Positions 26,226 through 36,087 of a DNA stretch of 64,000 bases are shown here, in pieces. Positions within the stretch are counted from its first letter, which is position 1; each line of letters begins with the position of its first letter. Under the pieces are notes generated by a model. That model searched no databases. It saw only the letters and a list, made by a program, of their open reading frames with translations, and had not been told where the DNA came from. The stretch lies in the NCBI GenBank assembly GCA_036642795.1, contig JAVXTH010000002.1, positions 1 to 64,000 on the forward strand, given 5' to 3'. This stretch comes from JAVXTH01 sp036642795. Its GTDB lineage: Bacteria; Bacillota_I; Bacilli_A; Erysipelotrichales; Erysipelotrichaceae. Position numbers and translations under genes: made by a program.

Positions 26226-29200
26226 TTATACTTTAGTAATATAATCCGAGGATCCATACAGTAAAACCATTTCTTGAGAATTGGTCCAACGTATTGATAA
26301 TGCTTTAACTTTTAATTTAGTTTTATGGTCTTCACTCATGATTTCAAGGTTATCAACATTTCCTTGTTTAATCTTTTCAATCAGACAAGTTTCACAAGGA
26401 CCACATTGTCCCCCTCTTAAATCCGTAAAACAATATTTTCCTGGTTTTACCGAAGGTAACAATTCTTGCATTCTCTTATTTGCATATTCAATGGTATGAA
26501 GTTGTGGATTCACAACACAAATATAATCTGGCAAAATATCTAATACTTTAAGTCGGGTGTGTAGATTTTCAATTAACGTTGCTTCTGCTTCTTTTTTAAA
26601 TAAGAAAACACTGACTATTTTCGCAAGATACGTTAATTTCGCAATTTCTTCACTTGTCCAAACTCGATACTCATCACAAGCTTCAAAACCGATAAAGCCA
26701 TATGTTTTATCATCATTTACAATCGTAACTTGTAACGTTGACATAATCCCTTGACTTTCCATAATACTTCTTAAATAGTTAGGTAATTGTTTAACATCAT
26801 TACAATACAATAAACCTTTTTCATCAAAACTATCCATGATACTTTCATCGTCTACTTTTATTTCTATATCTTGAAGTTGATTCATTACCGATGGAATACC
26901 ATCGTTGACCCATTCAAAAATATTTCTGAATTTCTTATGCTCCTCACGACATTCAAAGATTGAAACACGACTAACATGGAACTGTTCACCAATGGCAGCT
27001 AATGCCATATTAATGCTCGTTGAAAAGTCTTTGCTGGCATATAATAAATCAAATATATGCTCTTCAAGATTATAACTATTCTTTAAGTTTTGAATTTCTT
27101 CGTGTTTTACAAAATGACTCTTAATTGAATAATCATCTGCATCTTTTTCTTGGTATAAAACAAACTGATCTTTTCCGTTTTGTTTTGAATGATATAAAGC
27201 AGCATCTGCTTTACGATAATAAGATTCAAATGATTCATCGCTATTTTCAATCATAATAATACCAATGCTACAAGTAATCTTATATTCTTCTTTATTTCCT
27301 AAATAGGTTTGTCTTAAATCATTGGATAATTCACTGACTTTCTTTAATACCATACTTGTATCTGTTACATTTTTCATTAAGACAGCAAATTCATCGCCAC
27401 CCATTCTCGCTAAAATATCATCATTTCTAAACGATGCTTTTAATTTTGAACTGATTTCAATTAAAATAACATCACCAAAAGCATGCCCATACGTATCATT
27501 GATATCTTTGAAGTTATCAATATCCAATACAATCAAAGCACATAGTTCATTTGGATTATCACTCAATGCCTTATCGACTAAGGTATTCATTGCGACTTTA
27601 TTATATAAGCCACTCATTGCATCCGTTTGTGCTTTTGTTTCTAATAACGCTTCTTGTTTCTTCATTCCATCAATATCATTCATATAACCAACAAGGCGGG
27701 AGGCAATGCCATGTTCATCACGTATAATACTTAAGTTTACTCTCGCCCAAATATAGGTTTGATCGTAACGACGTAGTCTTGCATCAAAACTTACGACACC
27801 TTTTTCTAACAAGTTTTTCATTTCTTTGCCAACCATGATTAAATCATCTGGATGAAAGAAATAAGTTGGAATTGCTTTGGCAAACTCTGGATAAGGTAAA
27901 TGTGAAAACTTCTTCGTTTCATTTAATAAGACTTCACCATCAATACCAAAGATAACTTTAGCATTTTCAAAATGCGTATATACTTGTTTTTTCAAATCAA
28001 CTTCAAATAAAGTTCCACTGGAAGCATTCATTGCGATCGCAAAACGATTTTCACCTAGTTTTAATTCTTCTTCTTGTTTTTTCATAACTGAAATATCGGA
28101 TATAATACTATGATTATATAAACCATCAGCATCCTTTACAATATAACCATTATCCATAATCCAAAGTGTACTACCATCTTTTTTATGCACTCGATAAGAT
28201 ATATGATATTCATTGGCATTTTCTGTTTGTTTAAAATATTCACTAAAAGCTTCTTTTAAATCTTCTTCAAAAATAATCCCAATAAATCGACCATCAAAGT
28301 CCTTAATAATATCTTCTTTGGTATAACCCGTCATGGTTGTAAAACCATTGCTGACATAATCAATCAAAATCTCATTCATCTTCTTCGCATGTTTGGTTAC
28401 AATAACACCACCATTGATATGATCTAATAACGATTGATATTGTTGATTTGCTTTATCTACTTCTTTACGTCTTCTTCGATTAAGATAGATGATCCAAGTT
28501 GTTATAATGCTTGCTAAAAAGATAAGCTTTATGACTAATATAATAACAACATGATTGGTAGCATTCTCTTGTTTTAACATTAAGGTATCGGATGCAACAC
28601 TAAAAGTATACCAATCATTCACGGTGGATGGCATTAAACTGACAAAGCGTATTTCATCTTTATATTCAAATTCAAAGTTTAAAGTCTCACCCTTTTTCAT
28701 CGTATTTTTAATATCTTTTAAAGAGCAATCCATTAACCTTGTTTTATTAAAAAATTCAAACAAATTACTTTCCTTTGATAAACGATCTTTATGTTCACTA
28801 GAAAAAATAATTGAACCATTTGGCGATACAATAAAACCATAACCATCGCTATAATAACTTGAATCTAATAATTGGCTTCCTGCCATAGAAATAGGAAATA
28901 CGCCAAATAAAATACCCTTACTTTGATTTTCCCTCATAATGGGAACCGAAATTACAATTGCTTTTTCACCATATCTTTTTGAATCGATTGGTTGAGTTAC
29001 AATACTATTACCTTTTAAGGTTGCTTCAAAGTAATCACGATCATTAATATCAACTATTTCATTTGTACTAGAATAACTGATTCCATCCAGACCACTAATA
29101 ATAATTTTTGAAAAGCCTCCATCAAGTACCGCTTGATTTAAAAAATCGCCAAGCTCCTTTGGTTGCCAATTTGTTTTCGTTACAAACGTATTTGAGAGCA

Positions 29201-29399
29201 CCTTTAAGGTCGTTTTATTATGCTCAATACGTTCAACAAATGTTTTATTATAATGATCGGATACTTCATCAAGAGTTCGATAGGTTTCTCTTTTCAATGC
29301 ACTTTGTAATTGAAATGAAAAATCCCATAAGATCGTAATCGACATTATGATAATTGTTATAAGAAAAATTAAATTAATGGAAGTTCTTTTTATTTTCAT
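26226..29399 (-). CDS. Membrane sensor diguanylate cyclase (Cache-PAS-PAS-GGDEF-GAF-PAS)
   Basis: Large sensor of 1057 residues. An N-terminal helix, an extracytoplasmic Cache-like ligand domain (about 35-275) and a second helix (about 285-305) are followed by two PAS domains, then GGDEF at 667-671 with the inhibitory I-site RNDD at 658-661, exactly five residues before it. Both features indicate an active, feedback-inhibited diguanylate cyclase. Downstream come a GAF domain (about 765-930) and a last PAS-like domain with three clustered Cys (GGQCGPCETC). Having sensory domains after GGDEF is unusual. It is driven by its own promoter; the ligand is unknown. Confidence 0.9.
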   Translation of the reverse strand: MKIKRTSINLIFLITIIIMSITILWDFSFQLQSALKRETYRTLDEVSDHYNKTFVERIEHNKTTLKVLSNTFVTKTNWQPKELGDFLNQAVLDGGFSKIIISGLDGISYSSTNEIVDINDRDYFEATLKGNSIVTQPIDSKRYGEKAIVISVPIMRENQSKGILFGVFPISMAGSQLLDSSYYSDGYGFIVSPNGSIIFSSEHKDRLSKESNLFEFFNKTRLMDCSLKDIKNTMKKGETLNFEFEYKDEIRFVSLMPSTVNDWYTFSVASDTLMLKQENATNHVVIILVIKLIFLASIITTWIIYLNRRRRKEVDKANQQYQSLLDHINGGVIVTKHAKKMNEILIDYVSNGFTTMTGYTKEDIIKDFDGRFIGIIFEEDLKEAFSEYFKQTENANEYHISYRVHKKDGSTLWIMDNGYIVKDADGLYNHSIISDISVMKKQEEELKLGENRFAIAMNASSGTLFEVDLKKQVYTHFENAKVIFGIDGEVLLNETKKFSHLPYPEFAKAIPTYFFHPDDLIMVGKEMKNLLEKGVVSFDARLRRYDQTYIWARVNLSIIRDEHGIASRLVGYMNDIDGMKKQEALLETKAQTDAMSGLYNKVAMNTLVDKALSDNPNELCALIVLDIDNFKDINDTYGHAFGDVILIEISSKLKASFRNDDILARMGGDEFAVLMKNVTDTSMVLKKVSELSNDLRQTYLGNKEEYKITCSIGIIMIENSDESFESYYRKADAALYHSKQNGKDQFVLYQEKDADDYSIKSHFVKHEEIQNLKNSYNLEEHIFDLLYASKDFSTSINMALAAIGEQFHVSRVSIFECREEHKKFRNIFEWVNDGIPSVMNQLQDIEIKVDDESIMDSFDEKGLLYCNDVKQLPNYLRSIMESQGIMSTLQVTIVNDDKTYGFIGFEACDEYRVWTSEEIAKLTYLAKIVSVFLFKKEAEATLIENLHTRLKVLDILPDYICVVNPQLHTIEYANKRMQELLPSVKPGKYCFTDLRGGQCGPCETCLIEKIKQGNVDNLEIMSEDHKTKLKVKALSIRWTNSQEMVLLYGSSDYITKV

Positions 29400-29428
29400 G
29401 AAATATCCCCTAAATGTTATCTACGTCC

Positions 29429-29457
29429 ATTGTATATTGAAAATTGGTTTAATTCAA
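29429..29457 (-). promoter_or_regulatory. Promoter of the Cache-GGDEF gene
   Basis: TTGAAT (29452-29457), a 17-base spacer and TACAAT (29429-29434), with ribosome site TAGGGGAT near the ATG. Confidence 0.6.
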
Positions 29458-29579
29458 TCATTTTATCGATATTTACTGCTTATAGCTCAAAAATATAAAA
29501 TTATATGAATATTGTATAATTTTAAACAAAATATATCTTAATTACTTATAAGTACATTCTATCTAACATGCATTCCTAT

Positions 29580-32500
29580 TTAAGCCTTATTTTTCTTACT
29601 TAAGAATTTTTGTAAAGTTTGATAAAGCAACAATGGTTCAATCGGTTTCGCAAGATGTGCATTCATTCCTGCATCTTTTGTTTTTTTAATATCTTCATCA
29701 AACGCATTTGCTGTCATAGCGATAATCGGAATCTTTTTCGCATCCTTTTTACGCATTTGACGAATCGATTGTGCCGCTGTGATTCCATCCATAATTGGCA
29801 TTCTAATATCCATCAAGATGGCATCATAATAACCATCCTCTTTTTGAGCGAAGGTTTCAATCGCTTGTAATCCATTTTCCGCAACTTCTACCATTAAATT
29901 CTTAATCGTTAATAACTTCTTCGCAACTTCAATGTTAAGTGGATGATCTTCAACTAATAGAACGCGTTTATTAGAGAAATCAAATACTTGATCAACTGGT
30001 GTCTTTTGAATTTTTTCTTTCCCATGATAATGCTTTTCAATTGCACTTTCCAAAGAAGACTTAAAAATCGGTTTAGAAATCAATAAATCAACCCCTGCGT
30101 TATAAGCTTCTTCTTCAATCATCGCCCAATCATAGGCCGTCATAATAATAATCGTTACTTCTGGCCCCACCATTTTTCTTAATTCCTTAGTTATTTGAAT
30201 TCCATTCATTTCAGGCATTTTCCAATCAACTAAAATAATATCATAGGTTTTATTCTTCGCTAGTTTACTACGTGTCATCTCAATTGCGTTTGCTCCATTT
30301 ATTACATATTCGGCTTTAATATGCATCTCTTTAAATATTTCAAGGGTATGTTTACAAACAAAAATATCATCATCAACAATTAAAGCATGAAGATTATTTA
30401 ATTGTAATTGTGCTTTATTCATACTGTTTTTATTTTGCTTAACAACACCTAATTGTAGTTCCACAATAAATTCACTACCAACCCCTTCAATACTATTTAC
30501 ATTAATTGATCCACCCATTAGCTCAACTAAGTTCTTACAAATCGCAAGACCGAGTCCAGTTCCTACATAAGGCGTTGTTGAACCAGATTGTTGTTGTTCA
30601 AAAGGTTCAAATAAGTGAGATAAAAATTCAGGACTAATACCAATACCAGAATCATTAATCGTGAAGGTAAGGGTTGCTTTATCGCCTTTTTTAGCGGTTT
30701 GAGCAATCATGAATTGAACTCTACCACCCTCTGGTGTAAATTTAATTGCATTCGCAATTATATTAACCAAAATTTGTTGTAACTTCATCGCATCGCCAAT
30801 ATATTCATCCTCTATCATACTAGTAAGGATCGTTTCATATTCAATCCCTTTCGCATTAGCTTGTGCATAAAAGATATCATTGATATCATGGATGAATTCT
30901 TCAAAAGGGATGGTTTCATTACGAATAAAAACCTTGCCACTCTCAATTCGTGACATATCTAAAATATCATTTATCAGCGTTAACAAGAAACGAGCAGAAA
31001 TACCAACTTTTGAAATATACTGGGTTACTTGTTTTGGATCATCAACACAATCAGCAGCAAGCGTTGACATACCGATAATCGCATTCATCGGGGTTCTTAT
31101 CTCATGTGACATATGCGATAAAAATTCAGATTTCGCATTACTAGCTTGTTGAGCAGATAAAAGGGCAGCTCCTAATATTTCATTTTTCTTTTGTTCTTCA
31201 TTATAAATATCCGTAATATCACTACGTGTTAATACCATTTTTTGGTGGGGACGATCCAGATAAGAAAACTGTAATTTCTTTCTGGAAATAGAACCATTAT
31301 CTTCTTTTACACGACAATAGGTCGTGTAAACATCATGGTGTTTTAATTCCTTTACGACATTCTTTAAAGTCATTTCATGCACATTGCGTTCAATATCCTC
31401 ATCAACTAAATACTTTCGTGCGTAAAGTTCCATTTCATGTTCATAGTTGTCTGCATGCATAGGAGGAAGTGAAGTTTCTCTACTTACCTGGGCAAATAAA
31501 TTATAGGAGCCATTTACTAGATCAAGCAAAGCTAGGTAATCATAATCTAAAGCTGAGACCGCATCAACCATTTCTCTTGATATCTTTTTCTGATCAATAT
31601 CAATCGCATAGATATATGCTTCCGCATCCCCACTACTAGGATTTAGAAACATTTCAATTTCAACCTTAGTCCAAATAATTCTACCATCACCAAAGTCCAT
31701 GTAACTTTCTTTTGAAAGTCTAGTTTTTCCTTTGTGAAAGTTTTCAAGTAAATTTTCTCGATTAAATATTCGTTTATAATCCTTTAGTTCTTCTGGATAT
31801 ACATGAATTTCATATTCACGTTCAAAGAAATCATCAATCGTTCCATCTCCTTGAAAACTTAAAACTTTCGCACTATTACTTTGTCCATCTTCGCAAATAT
31901 TCTTAGTAAGATTTAGCTTATAAGAACCAACTACATTCTTATTTTGAAGATTTCGCCATTTCGATTCATCTTTATAACGAGCTTCCAAACGAACCCGTTT
32001 CGATATATCCTGAGCAGTTCCAATTGCCTTGATTGGTTTTTCATCATCATCAAATACCGTCGTATAAGCAATTTCATACCATAAAGGTACTTCATCCTTT
32101 TCATTACGCCATCTACCAACACTCGTTGCACTTTTTTCTCCCGCATAAATCTTCTTATACATTTCAAGCATTGCCCCAACATCTTCTTTTAAAAGAGCAC
32201 TATTTGCTTCACAAAATACCTCTGGTACATTATGAAGCTCAATTACATTTTTAAACATATTGATTCCCGTTGCATTCTTAAAATCATACATAGTATGAGT
32301 TTCAAGATCAAACATCCAAACACTAACCCCACATTGATTTGCTGCCGTGGCATAGTTTTCTGATATTGCTTTATAGCTACTAATATTTTCAGCTGTTCCC
32401 ACGGCATACAGTACCTTACCAAATTCATCAAAGTTCATATGATATTGAATTTTCTTCCAAATATAATTAGCTTCTTCAAATACTAATATTTCACTTTCCA

Positions 32501-32753
32501 CTACATCTTTTCCAGAACAAATTGCTTGATGAAGTTGAAGCCAATCCGTAATCGAGTTTTTATGAATCAACCCTTCTAACACCATATTTTGGGGATAATC
32601 TTTCCATAGCTTTTCATTATGAAGTTCCACCATTACATTATTTCCTGGCACAATGTGTTGATCTTGGGGATAATAGCTCCAGTATTGAATTCCACAATAT
32701 TTTAAAATAGAAAAAACATCAACATCATAATTCAATTGATTACTCATCTGCAT
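29580..32753 (-). CDS. Hybrid sensor histidine kinase with PAS domains and two receiver domains
   Basis: Soluble multidomain kinase of about 1058 residues. The N-terminal half holds several PAS domains (PAC-type ends such as KAIGTAQDISKRV). HisKA follows with the phospho-acceptor H550 in SHMSHEIRTPMNAIIG, then HATPase_c with N, G1 (DSGIGIS) and G2 (GTGLGLAICK) boxes. Two receiver domains close the protein: ILVDWKMPEMNG and ILMDIRMPIMDG give the phospho-acceptor Asp. No output domain or Hpt domain and no partner regulator are adjacent. The start at 32753 is chosen because GAGGAG lies about eight bases upstream. A strong promoter lies about 210 bases upstream. Confidence 0.9.
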   Translation of the reverse strand: MQMSNQLNYDVDVFSILKYCGIQYWSYYPQDQHIVPGNNVMVELHNEKLWKDYPQNMVLEGLIHKNSITDWLQLHQAICSGKDVVESEILVFEEANYIWKKIQYHMNFDEFGKVLYAVGTAENISSYKAISENYATAANQCGVSVWMFDLETHTMYDFKNATGINMFKNVIELHNVPEVFCEANSALLKEDVGAMLEMYKKIYAGEKSATSVGRWRNEKDEVPLWYEIAYTTVFDDDEKPIKAIGTAQDISKRVRLEARYKDESKWRNLQNKNVVGSYKLNLTKNICEDGQSNSAKVLSFQGDGTIDDFFEREYEIHVYPEELKDYKRIFNRENLLENFHKGKTRLSKESYMDFGDGRIIWTKVEIEMFLNPSSGDAEAYIYAIDIDQKKISREMVDAVSALDYDYLALLDLVNGSYNLFAQVSRETSLPPMHADNYEHEMELYARKYLVDEDIERNVHEMTLKNVVKELKHHDVYTTYCRVKEDNGSISRKKLQFSYLDRPHQKMVLTRSDITDIYNEEQKKNEILGAALLSAQQASNAKSEFLSHMSHEIRTPMNAIIGMSTLAADCVDDPKQVTQYISKVGISARFLLTLINDILDMSRIESGKVFIRNETIPFEEFIHDINDIFYAQANAKGIEYETILTSMIEDEYIGDAMKLQQILVNIIANAIKFTPEGGRVQFMIAQTAKKGDKATLTFTINDSGIGISPEFLSHLFEPFEQQQSGSTTPYVGTGLGLAICKNLVELMGGSINVNSIEGVGSEFIVELQLGVVKQNKNSMNKAQLQLNNLHALIVDDDIFVCKHTLEIFKEMHIKAEYVINGANAIEMTRSKLAKNKTYDIILVDWKMPEMNGIQITKELRKMVGPEVTIIIMTAYDWAMIEEEAYNAGVDLLISKPIFKSSLESAIEKHYHGKEKIQKTPVDQVFDFSNKRVLLVEDHPLNIEVAKKLLTIKNLMVEVAENGLQAIETFAQKEDGYYDAILMDIRMPIMDGITAAQSIRQMRKKDAKKIPIIAMTANAFDEDIKKTKDAGMNAHLAKPIEPLLLYQTLQKFLSKKNKA

Positions 32754-33045
32754 AAACGTTCTCCTCATTCTCTTTAACGAGCCAAGATTGCTATCTATTG
32801 TTTCTTATTTTCATCCACATAAAAAGCTTGTTCCCCTCTGCGCTTTGATAAGGTGAATCCATTTTCTATCTTTCTTAATTCTTCATAAACAAAACTTCAT
32901 TATATATAAAGCAATAAAAGGCTTAATTAACAATCTTTTGCTTCTTCTAGTTTATATCATATAGGTTCATTGTATTCTTTCATCCCTTTTATGTCAATGA
33001 AGGATGATATATTGTCATTACATATTTATGAGTAGTTAACCTAAT
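32754..33045 (-). other. Long leader region of the hybrid kinase gene
   Basis: No coding gene is visible. Transcription from the promoter at 32969-32997 would give a leader of about 210 bases before the kinase start, including a relatively GC-rich stretch at about 32820-32850 (AAAGCGCAGAGGGGAAC on the minus strand). I recognise no known riboswitch class in it. Confidence 0.5.
32969..32997 (-). promoter_or_regulatory. Strong promoter upstream of the hybrid kinase
   Basis: TTGACA (32992-32997), a 17-base spacer and TACAAT (32969-32974): a near-consensus sigma-A promoter on the minus strand. Confidence 0.8.
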
Positions 33046-33084
33046 AAAAAGGATCAACTTCTGTTCAATACAGAAATCAATCCT
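33046..33084 (-). terminator. Terminator of asp23-fakA
   Basis: A 13-bp stem with a G-U pair and mismatch (33051-33063 with 33071-33083), then five T on the minus strand, 60 bases after the fakA stop. Confidence 0.85.
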
Positions 33085-33141
33085 TGTTTTTATGTTTCGT
33101 TAACATACTTTACGTGTAACTAAGTTGGTTCATTAATACAA

Positions 33142-34764
33142 CTATTCTACACCAATAATGAAGGAATAAACTGGTTGTTTACCATAATTTAGTTCTACTT
33201 CAGCTTCAAAGTTTTCTTCAATAAAGGAAACAATACTTTCAGCATCTTCATCACTTACATCTTCACCTGCGATTAAGGTAACAATTTCACTATCTTCATC
33301 GATCATTAATTTTAATAATTCTTTCGTTACATTTAATTTATCTTGATCACAAATGACAATATCTTTTTCATTTAAGCCCATGTAGTCACCAGCTTTAATG
33401 GATAAGCCTTCAAATGTCGTATCTTTAATTGCATACGTTACTTGACCTGTTTTTACGAGTGTAATCGCATCACTCATCTCATTTAAATTCATATCAAATT
33501 CAACATCTGGATTATAATTAATACAAGCACATAATCCTTGAGGAATTGATTTTGTTGGTATTACATGAACATTTAAATCCTCACATACCGTAGCGGCTTG
33601 TTGAGCTGCTAGTATAATATTAGAGTTATTTGGTAAGATGAAAATATTCTCCGCATGGACTTTATTAATTGCTTCCACAAAGTCTTCTGTCGAAGGATTC
33701 ATGGTTTGACCACCACTGATAACATAATCAACTCTTAAAGCTTCAAACATTTCTTTTAAGCCATCACCTGCAGCAACCGCAATGATTGCATATTTTGATT
33801 TTGGTTTAGATTTTAATTCTTCTTCTGCACTCATCATAACATTTTCATGTTGAAGTGACATATTTTCAATTTTCAATTTAGCGAATTCACCATAACGTTG
33901 CCCTAAATTAAGCGCATCACCAGGTGTTAATGTATGAATATGTACTTTAACAATATCTTCATCTTGAACACATACAATTGAATTACCTAAACGAGATAAT
34001 GCATTACGCAAACTCTCTTCTTTAAATGTTTTAACTGCATGTGGACTAAGTTTAATAATAAACTCGGTACAATAACCAAATTCTTCGCTTTCAACATCAG
34101 CAGCAGCGCTAACACTTACTTCACTTGTTTCTAAGCGTTCAATGATCTTTCCATCCATTGCCGATTGGAAAGCTTCAAAAATAGTTACTAAACCATAACC
34201 ACCACTATCTACAACCCCTACTTCCGCAAGGACCGGTAATAACTCTGGTGTACGTTTCAAGCTTTCTTGGGCTTCAATAACCATTTTATCAATGACTTGT
34301 TTACAAGTAACATTTTCTGTTTTAGTTGCCATATCAAAGGTATAATCCGCAGCTTCACGAATAACCGTAAGAATAGTTCCTTCGACTGGACGCATAACTG
34401 CTTTATAAGCAACCCGTGAACCCATCACAAGAGCATTTGCTAATTGAAAGCCATTTACTTCTTTCATACCTTCAACACCTTGTGATAAGCCTCTAAATAT
34501 CTGTGATAAAATAACTCCTGAATTACCACGAGCTCCCATCAACAATCCTTTTGAAAGTACTTTTGCGATATCGCAAACATCGCCATGCGTTGTCTGCATC
34601 GTTTCTTTTACTCCCGAATTAAAAGTCAAAGACATATTGGTTCCCGTATCACCATCTGGTACAGGAAAAACATTTAATGCATCAATATCTGCCTGTCGAT
34701 TCGCAATGTGATTTGCAGCACTTTGAAGCATTTCTTTAAATAAAATCCCATTTATATTTTCCAT
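33142..34764 (-). CDS. fakA: DAK2/DhaL-domain kinase, fatty acid kinase FakA-like (YloV)
   Basis: Soluble protein of 540 residues. The N-terminal DhaL nucleotide-binding domain has FPVPDGDTGTNM (about 32-43, Mg2+-binding Asp residues) and GARGNSGVILSQ. The C-terminal half is the DegV-interacting/YloV region. In Staphylococcus FakA phosphorylates fatty acids bound to a FakB (DegV-family) partner, feeding exogenous fatty acids to phospholipid synthesis. No fakB is in this window. It follows asp23 by nine bases, the conserved yloU-yloV pair. Confidence 0.9.
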   Translation of the reverse strand: MENINGILFKEMLQSAANHIANRQADIDALNVFPVPDGDTGTNMSLTFNSGVKETMQTTHGDVCDIAKVLSKGLLMGARGNSGVILSQIFRGLSQGVEGMKEVNGFQLANALVMGSRVAYKAVMRPVEGTILTVIREAADYTFDMATKTENVTCKQVIDKMVIEAQESLKRTPELLPVLAEVGVVDSGGYGLVTIFEAFQSAMDGKIIERLETSEVSVSAAADVESEEFGYCTEFIIKLSPHAVKTFKEESLRNALSRLGNSIVCVQDEDIVKVHIHTLTPGDALNLGQRYGEFAKLKIENMSLQHENVMMSAEEELKSKPKSKYAIIAVAAGDGLKEMFEALRVDYVISGGQTMNPSTEDFVEAINKVHAENIFILPNNSNIILAAQQAATVCEDLNVHVIPTKSIPQGLCACINYNPDVEFDMNLNEMSDAITLVKTGQVTYAIKDTTFEGLSIKAGDYMGLNEKDIVICDQDKLNVTKELLKLMIDEDSEIVTLIAGEDVSDEDAESIVSFIEENFEAEVELNYGKQPVYSFIIGVE

Positions 34765-34772
34765 ATTCTTAC

Positions 34773-35132
34773 CTATTTGATTACCTTAACACCTTGCACA
34801 AAGACATTAATCACATTAAAGTCTAGTTCCAAGGATTTCTCTAATACATATTTAACTTTCTTTTGAACCTCATGTACTACTTCTGAAATCTTAATTCCAT
34901 GAGATACAATAATATATAAATCAAGTTCTAAATTCCCTTCATTTTGACGTACGACAACGCCACGAGAATAATTGTCTTTCTTAAGTAACTCTGCGATTCC
35001 ATCTTTTACCATTTTTTGAGAAGCCATTCCGACTACTCCATAACATTCAGTAACGACACCACCTGCTAAAGAAGCAATTGCATCGATGGAAATGTTGATA
35101 TCTCCAAACTGTGTATTCTTTGTAATTGACAT
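34773..35132 (-). CDS. Asp23/Gls24 family protein (YloU)
   Basis: Protein of 119 residues of the Asp23/Gls24 family. FGDINISIDAIASLAGGVVTECYGVVGM, then VVVRQNEGNLELDLYIIV and a C-terminal VINVFVQGVKVI are the typical strands. Members are implicated in envelope stress or membrane association; the exact role of YloU is not established. It is translationally close to fakA. Start follows AAGGAGGG. Confidence 0.9.
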   Translation of the reverse strand: MSITKNTQFGDINISIDAIASLAGGVVTECYGVVGMASQKMVKDGIAELLKKDNYSRGVVVRQNEGNLELDLYIIVSHGIKISEVVHEVQKKVKYVLEKSLELDFNVINVFVQGVKVIK

Positions 35133-35289
35133 AAAATACCCTCCTTAATATCCATTCTATTATAACAAATTTATAATAAAAGAAACATACCTATCCTATG
35201 GAATTATAAAAACATTCCAAAGTTTTCAGTGAAACAAGTATATCATAATTTGCTTTGATAAACAAAGCAATTATTCAAACACCCTTTAT
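35133..35289 (-). other. Gap between divIB and asp23 with a hairpin
   Basis: An 8-bp stem (TTGCTTTG with CAAAGCAA, about 35248-35268) lies downstream of divIB but lacks a T tract. A TATAAT near 35195-35200 could serve asp23, with no convincing -35. Whether the two units are separate is unclear. Confidence 0.4.
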
Positions 35290-36087
35290 TTAAGGACAAT
35301 TTTGTTTAGAAGCAGTATAACTTGCATTCAATTCATCTGCCCATAAACAAACATTAGAACCTTTTAATGGTGTTGTTTCTATCTTCTCTAAGACTTTTTT
35401 ATAAGTATTTAATAAAGGAATACCTTTTAACGATGAATAAATTCGATTCCCATCTTGCATCCAAATTTTAATCATATGTTGATCATAGGACGTTGTGAAA
35501 GGTTTTATATCTGAAATACTACTAATAATACTTTGATCTACTTCTTTGCCTTTACGATTAAAAGCATGGGCCAGTTCTTTTAATTCTTTTGTGGTAAATT
35601 CACTTAAATAAGGTAAATATATAATATTACTTAAATATTTAATATCTAAATCAAATGTTTTTCCATTTCCTAATAATATCGTAATATTTTTATTATCTTT
35701 TGCTAGATAACCAATGACTTTTTCCTCTTTGACTTTAATTGTTATATTGCCTTGAATATTTTTATTTACGTCCACTTCTTTAATTAAAGGATCTTCACCA
35801 AGAATATGCTCAATATAAAAGGTTGGAACCAATAAATGCCTTGTATTATAACTTAAATCAGCTTTTTTAAGTATGTCTTCTTGACTATAATATACATTGT
35901 TTTCGACCCTTAGTGATTTAACTTTTGAATAATCCGAGATAAAATATAGAATGCCTAATAATAACAATAAAGAAATAAAACATCTTTTGAAAAGCTTGAA
36001 TCTTCGTTTTCGTCTACTGATACGATTTTGAATTTCATTTAGCTTTTCTTCTTTATCATCATATAAAAAATCTTTTATTGAGGCCAA
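35290..36087 (-). CDS. divIB: Cell division protein DivIB/FtsQ
   Basis: Bitopic division protein of 265 residues: a basic cytoplasmic tail (NRISRRKRRFKLFKR), one membrane helix (about 35-51), a POTRA domain starting VKSLRVENNVYYSQEDIL (about 52-120) and a beta domain. It forms a complex with FtsL and DivIC that controls septal wall synthesis. The start is a TTG inside the last codons of murB (13-base overlap), with no good ribosome site, suggesting coupling. FtsL is encoded 25 kb away in the other dcw block. Confidence 0.88.
   Translation of the reverse strand: MASIKDFLYDDKEEKLNEIQNRISRRKRRFKLFKRCFISLLLLLGILYFISDYSKVKSLRVENNVYYSQEDILKKADLSYNTRHLLVPTFYIEHILGEDPLIKEVDVNKNIQGNITIKVKEEKVIGYLAKDNKNITILLGNGKTFDLDIKYLSNIIYLPYLSEFTTKELKELAHAFNRKGKEVDQSIISSISDIKPFTTSYDQHMIKIWMQDGNRIYSSLKGIPLLNTYKKVLEKIETTPLKGSNVCLWADELNASYTASKQNCP

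Noticed and set aside
24300..33000. c-di-GMP (GEMM) riboswitches near the GGDEF/EAL genes
   Set aside because: The gaps between these genes are short and AT-rich and show none of the conserved GEMM-I or GEMM-II strands.
35248..35268. Hairpin after divIB as a terminator
   Set aside because: The stem is perfect but is followed by ATTATG, not a T tract; kept only as a structure in the gap.
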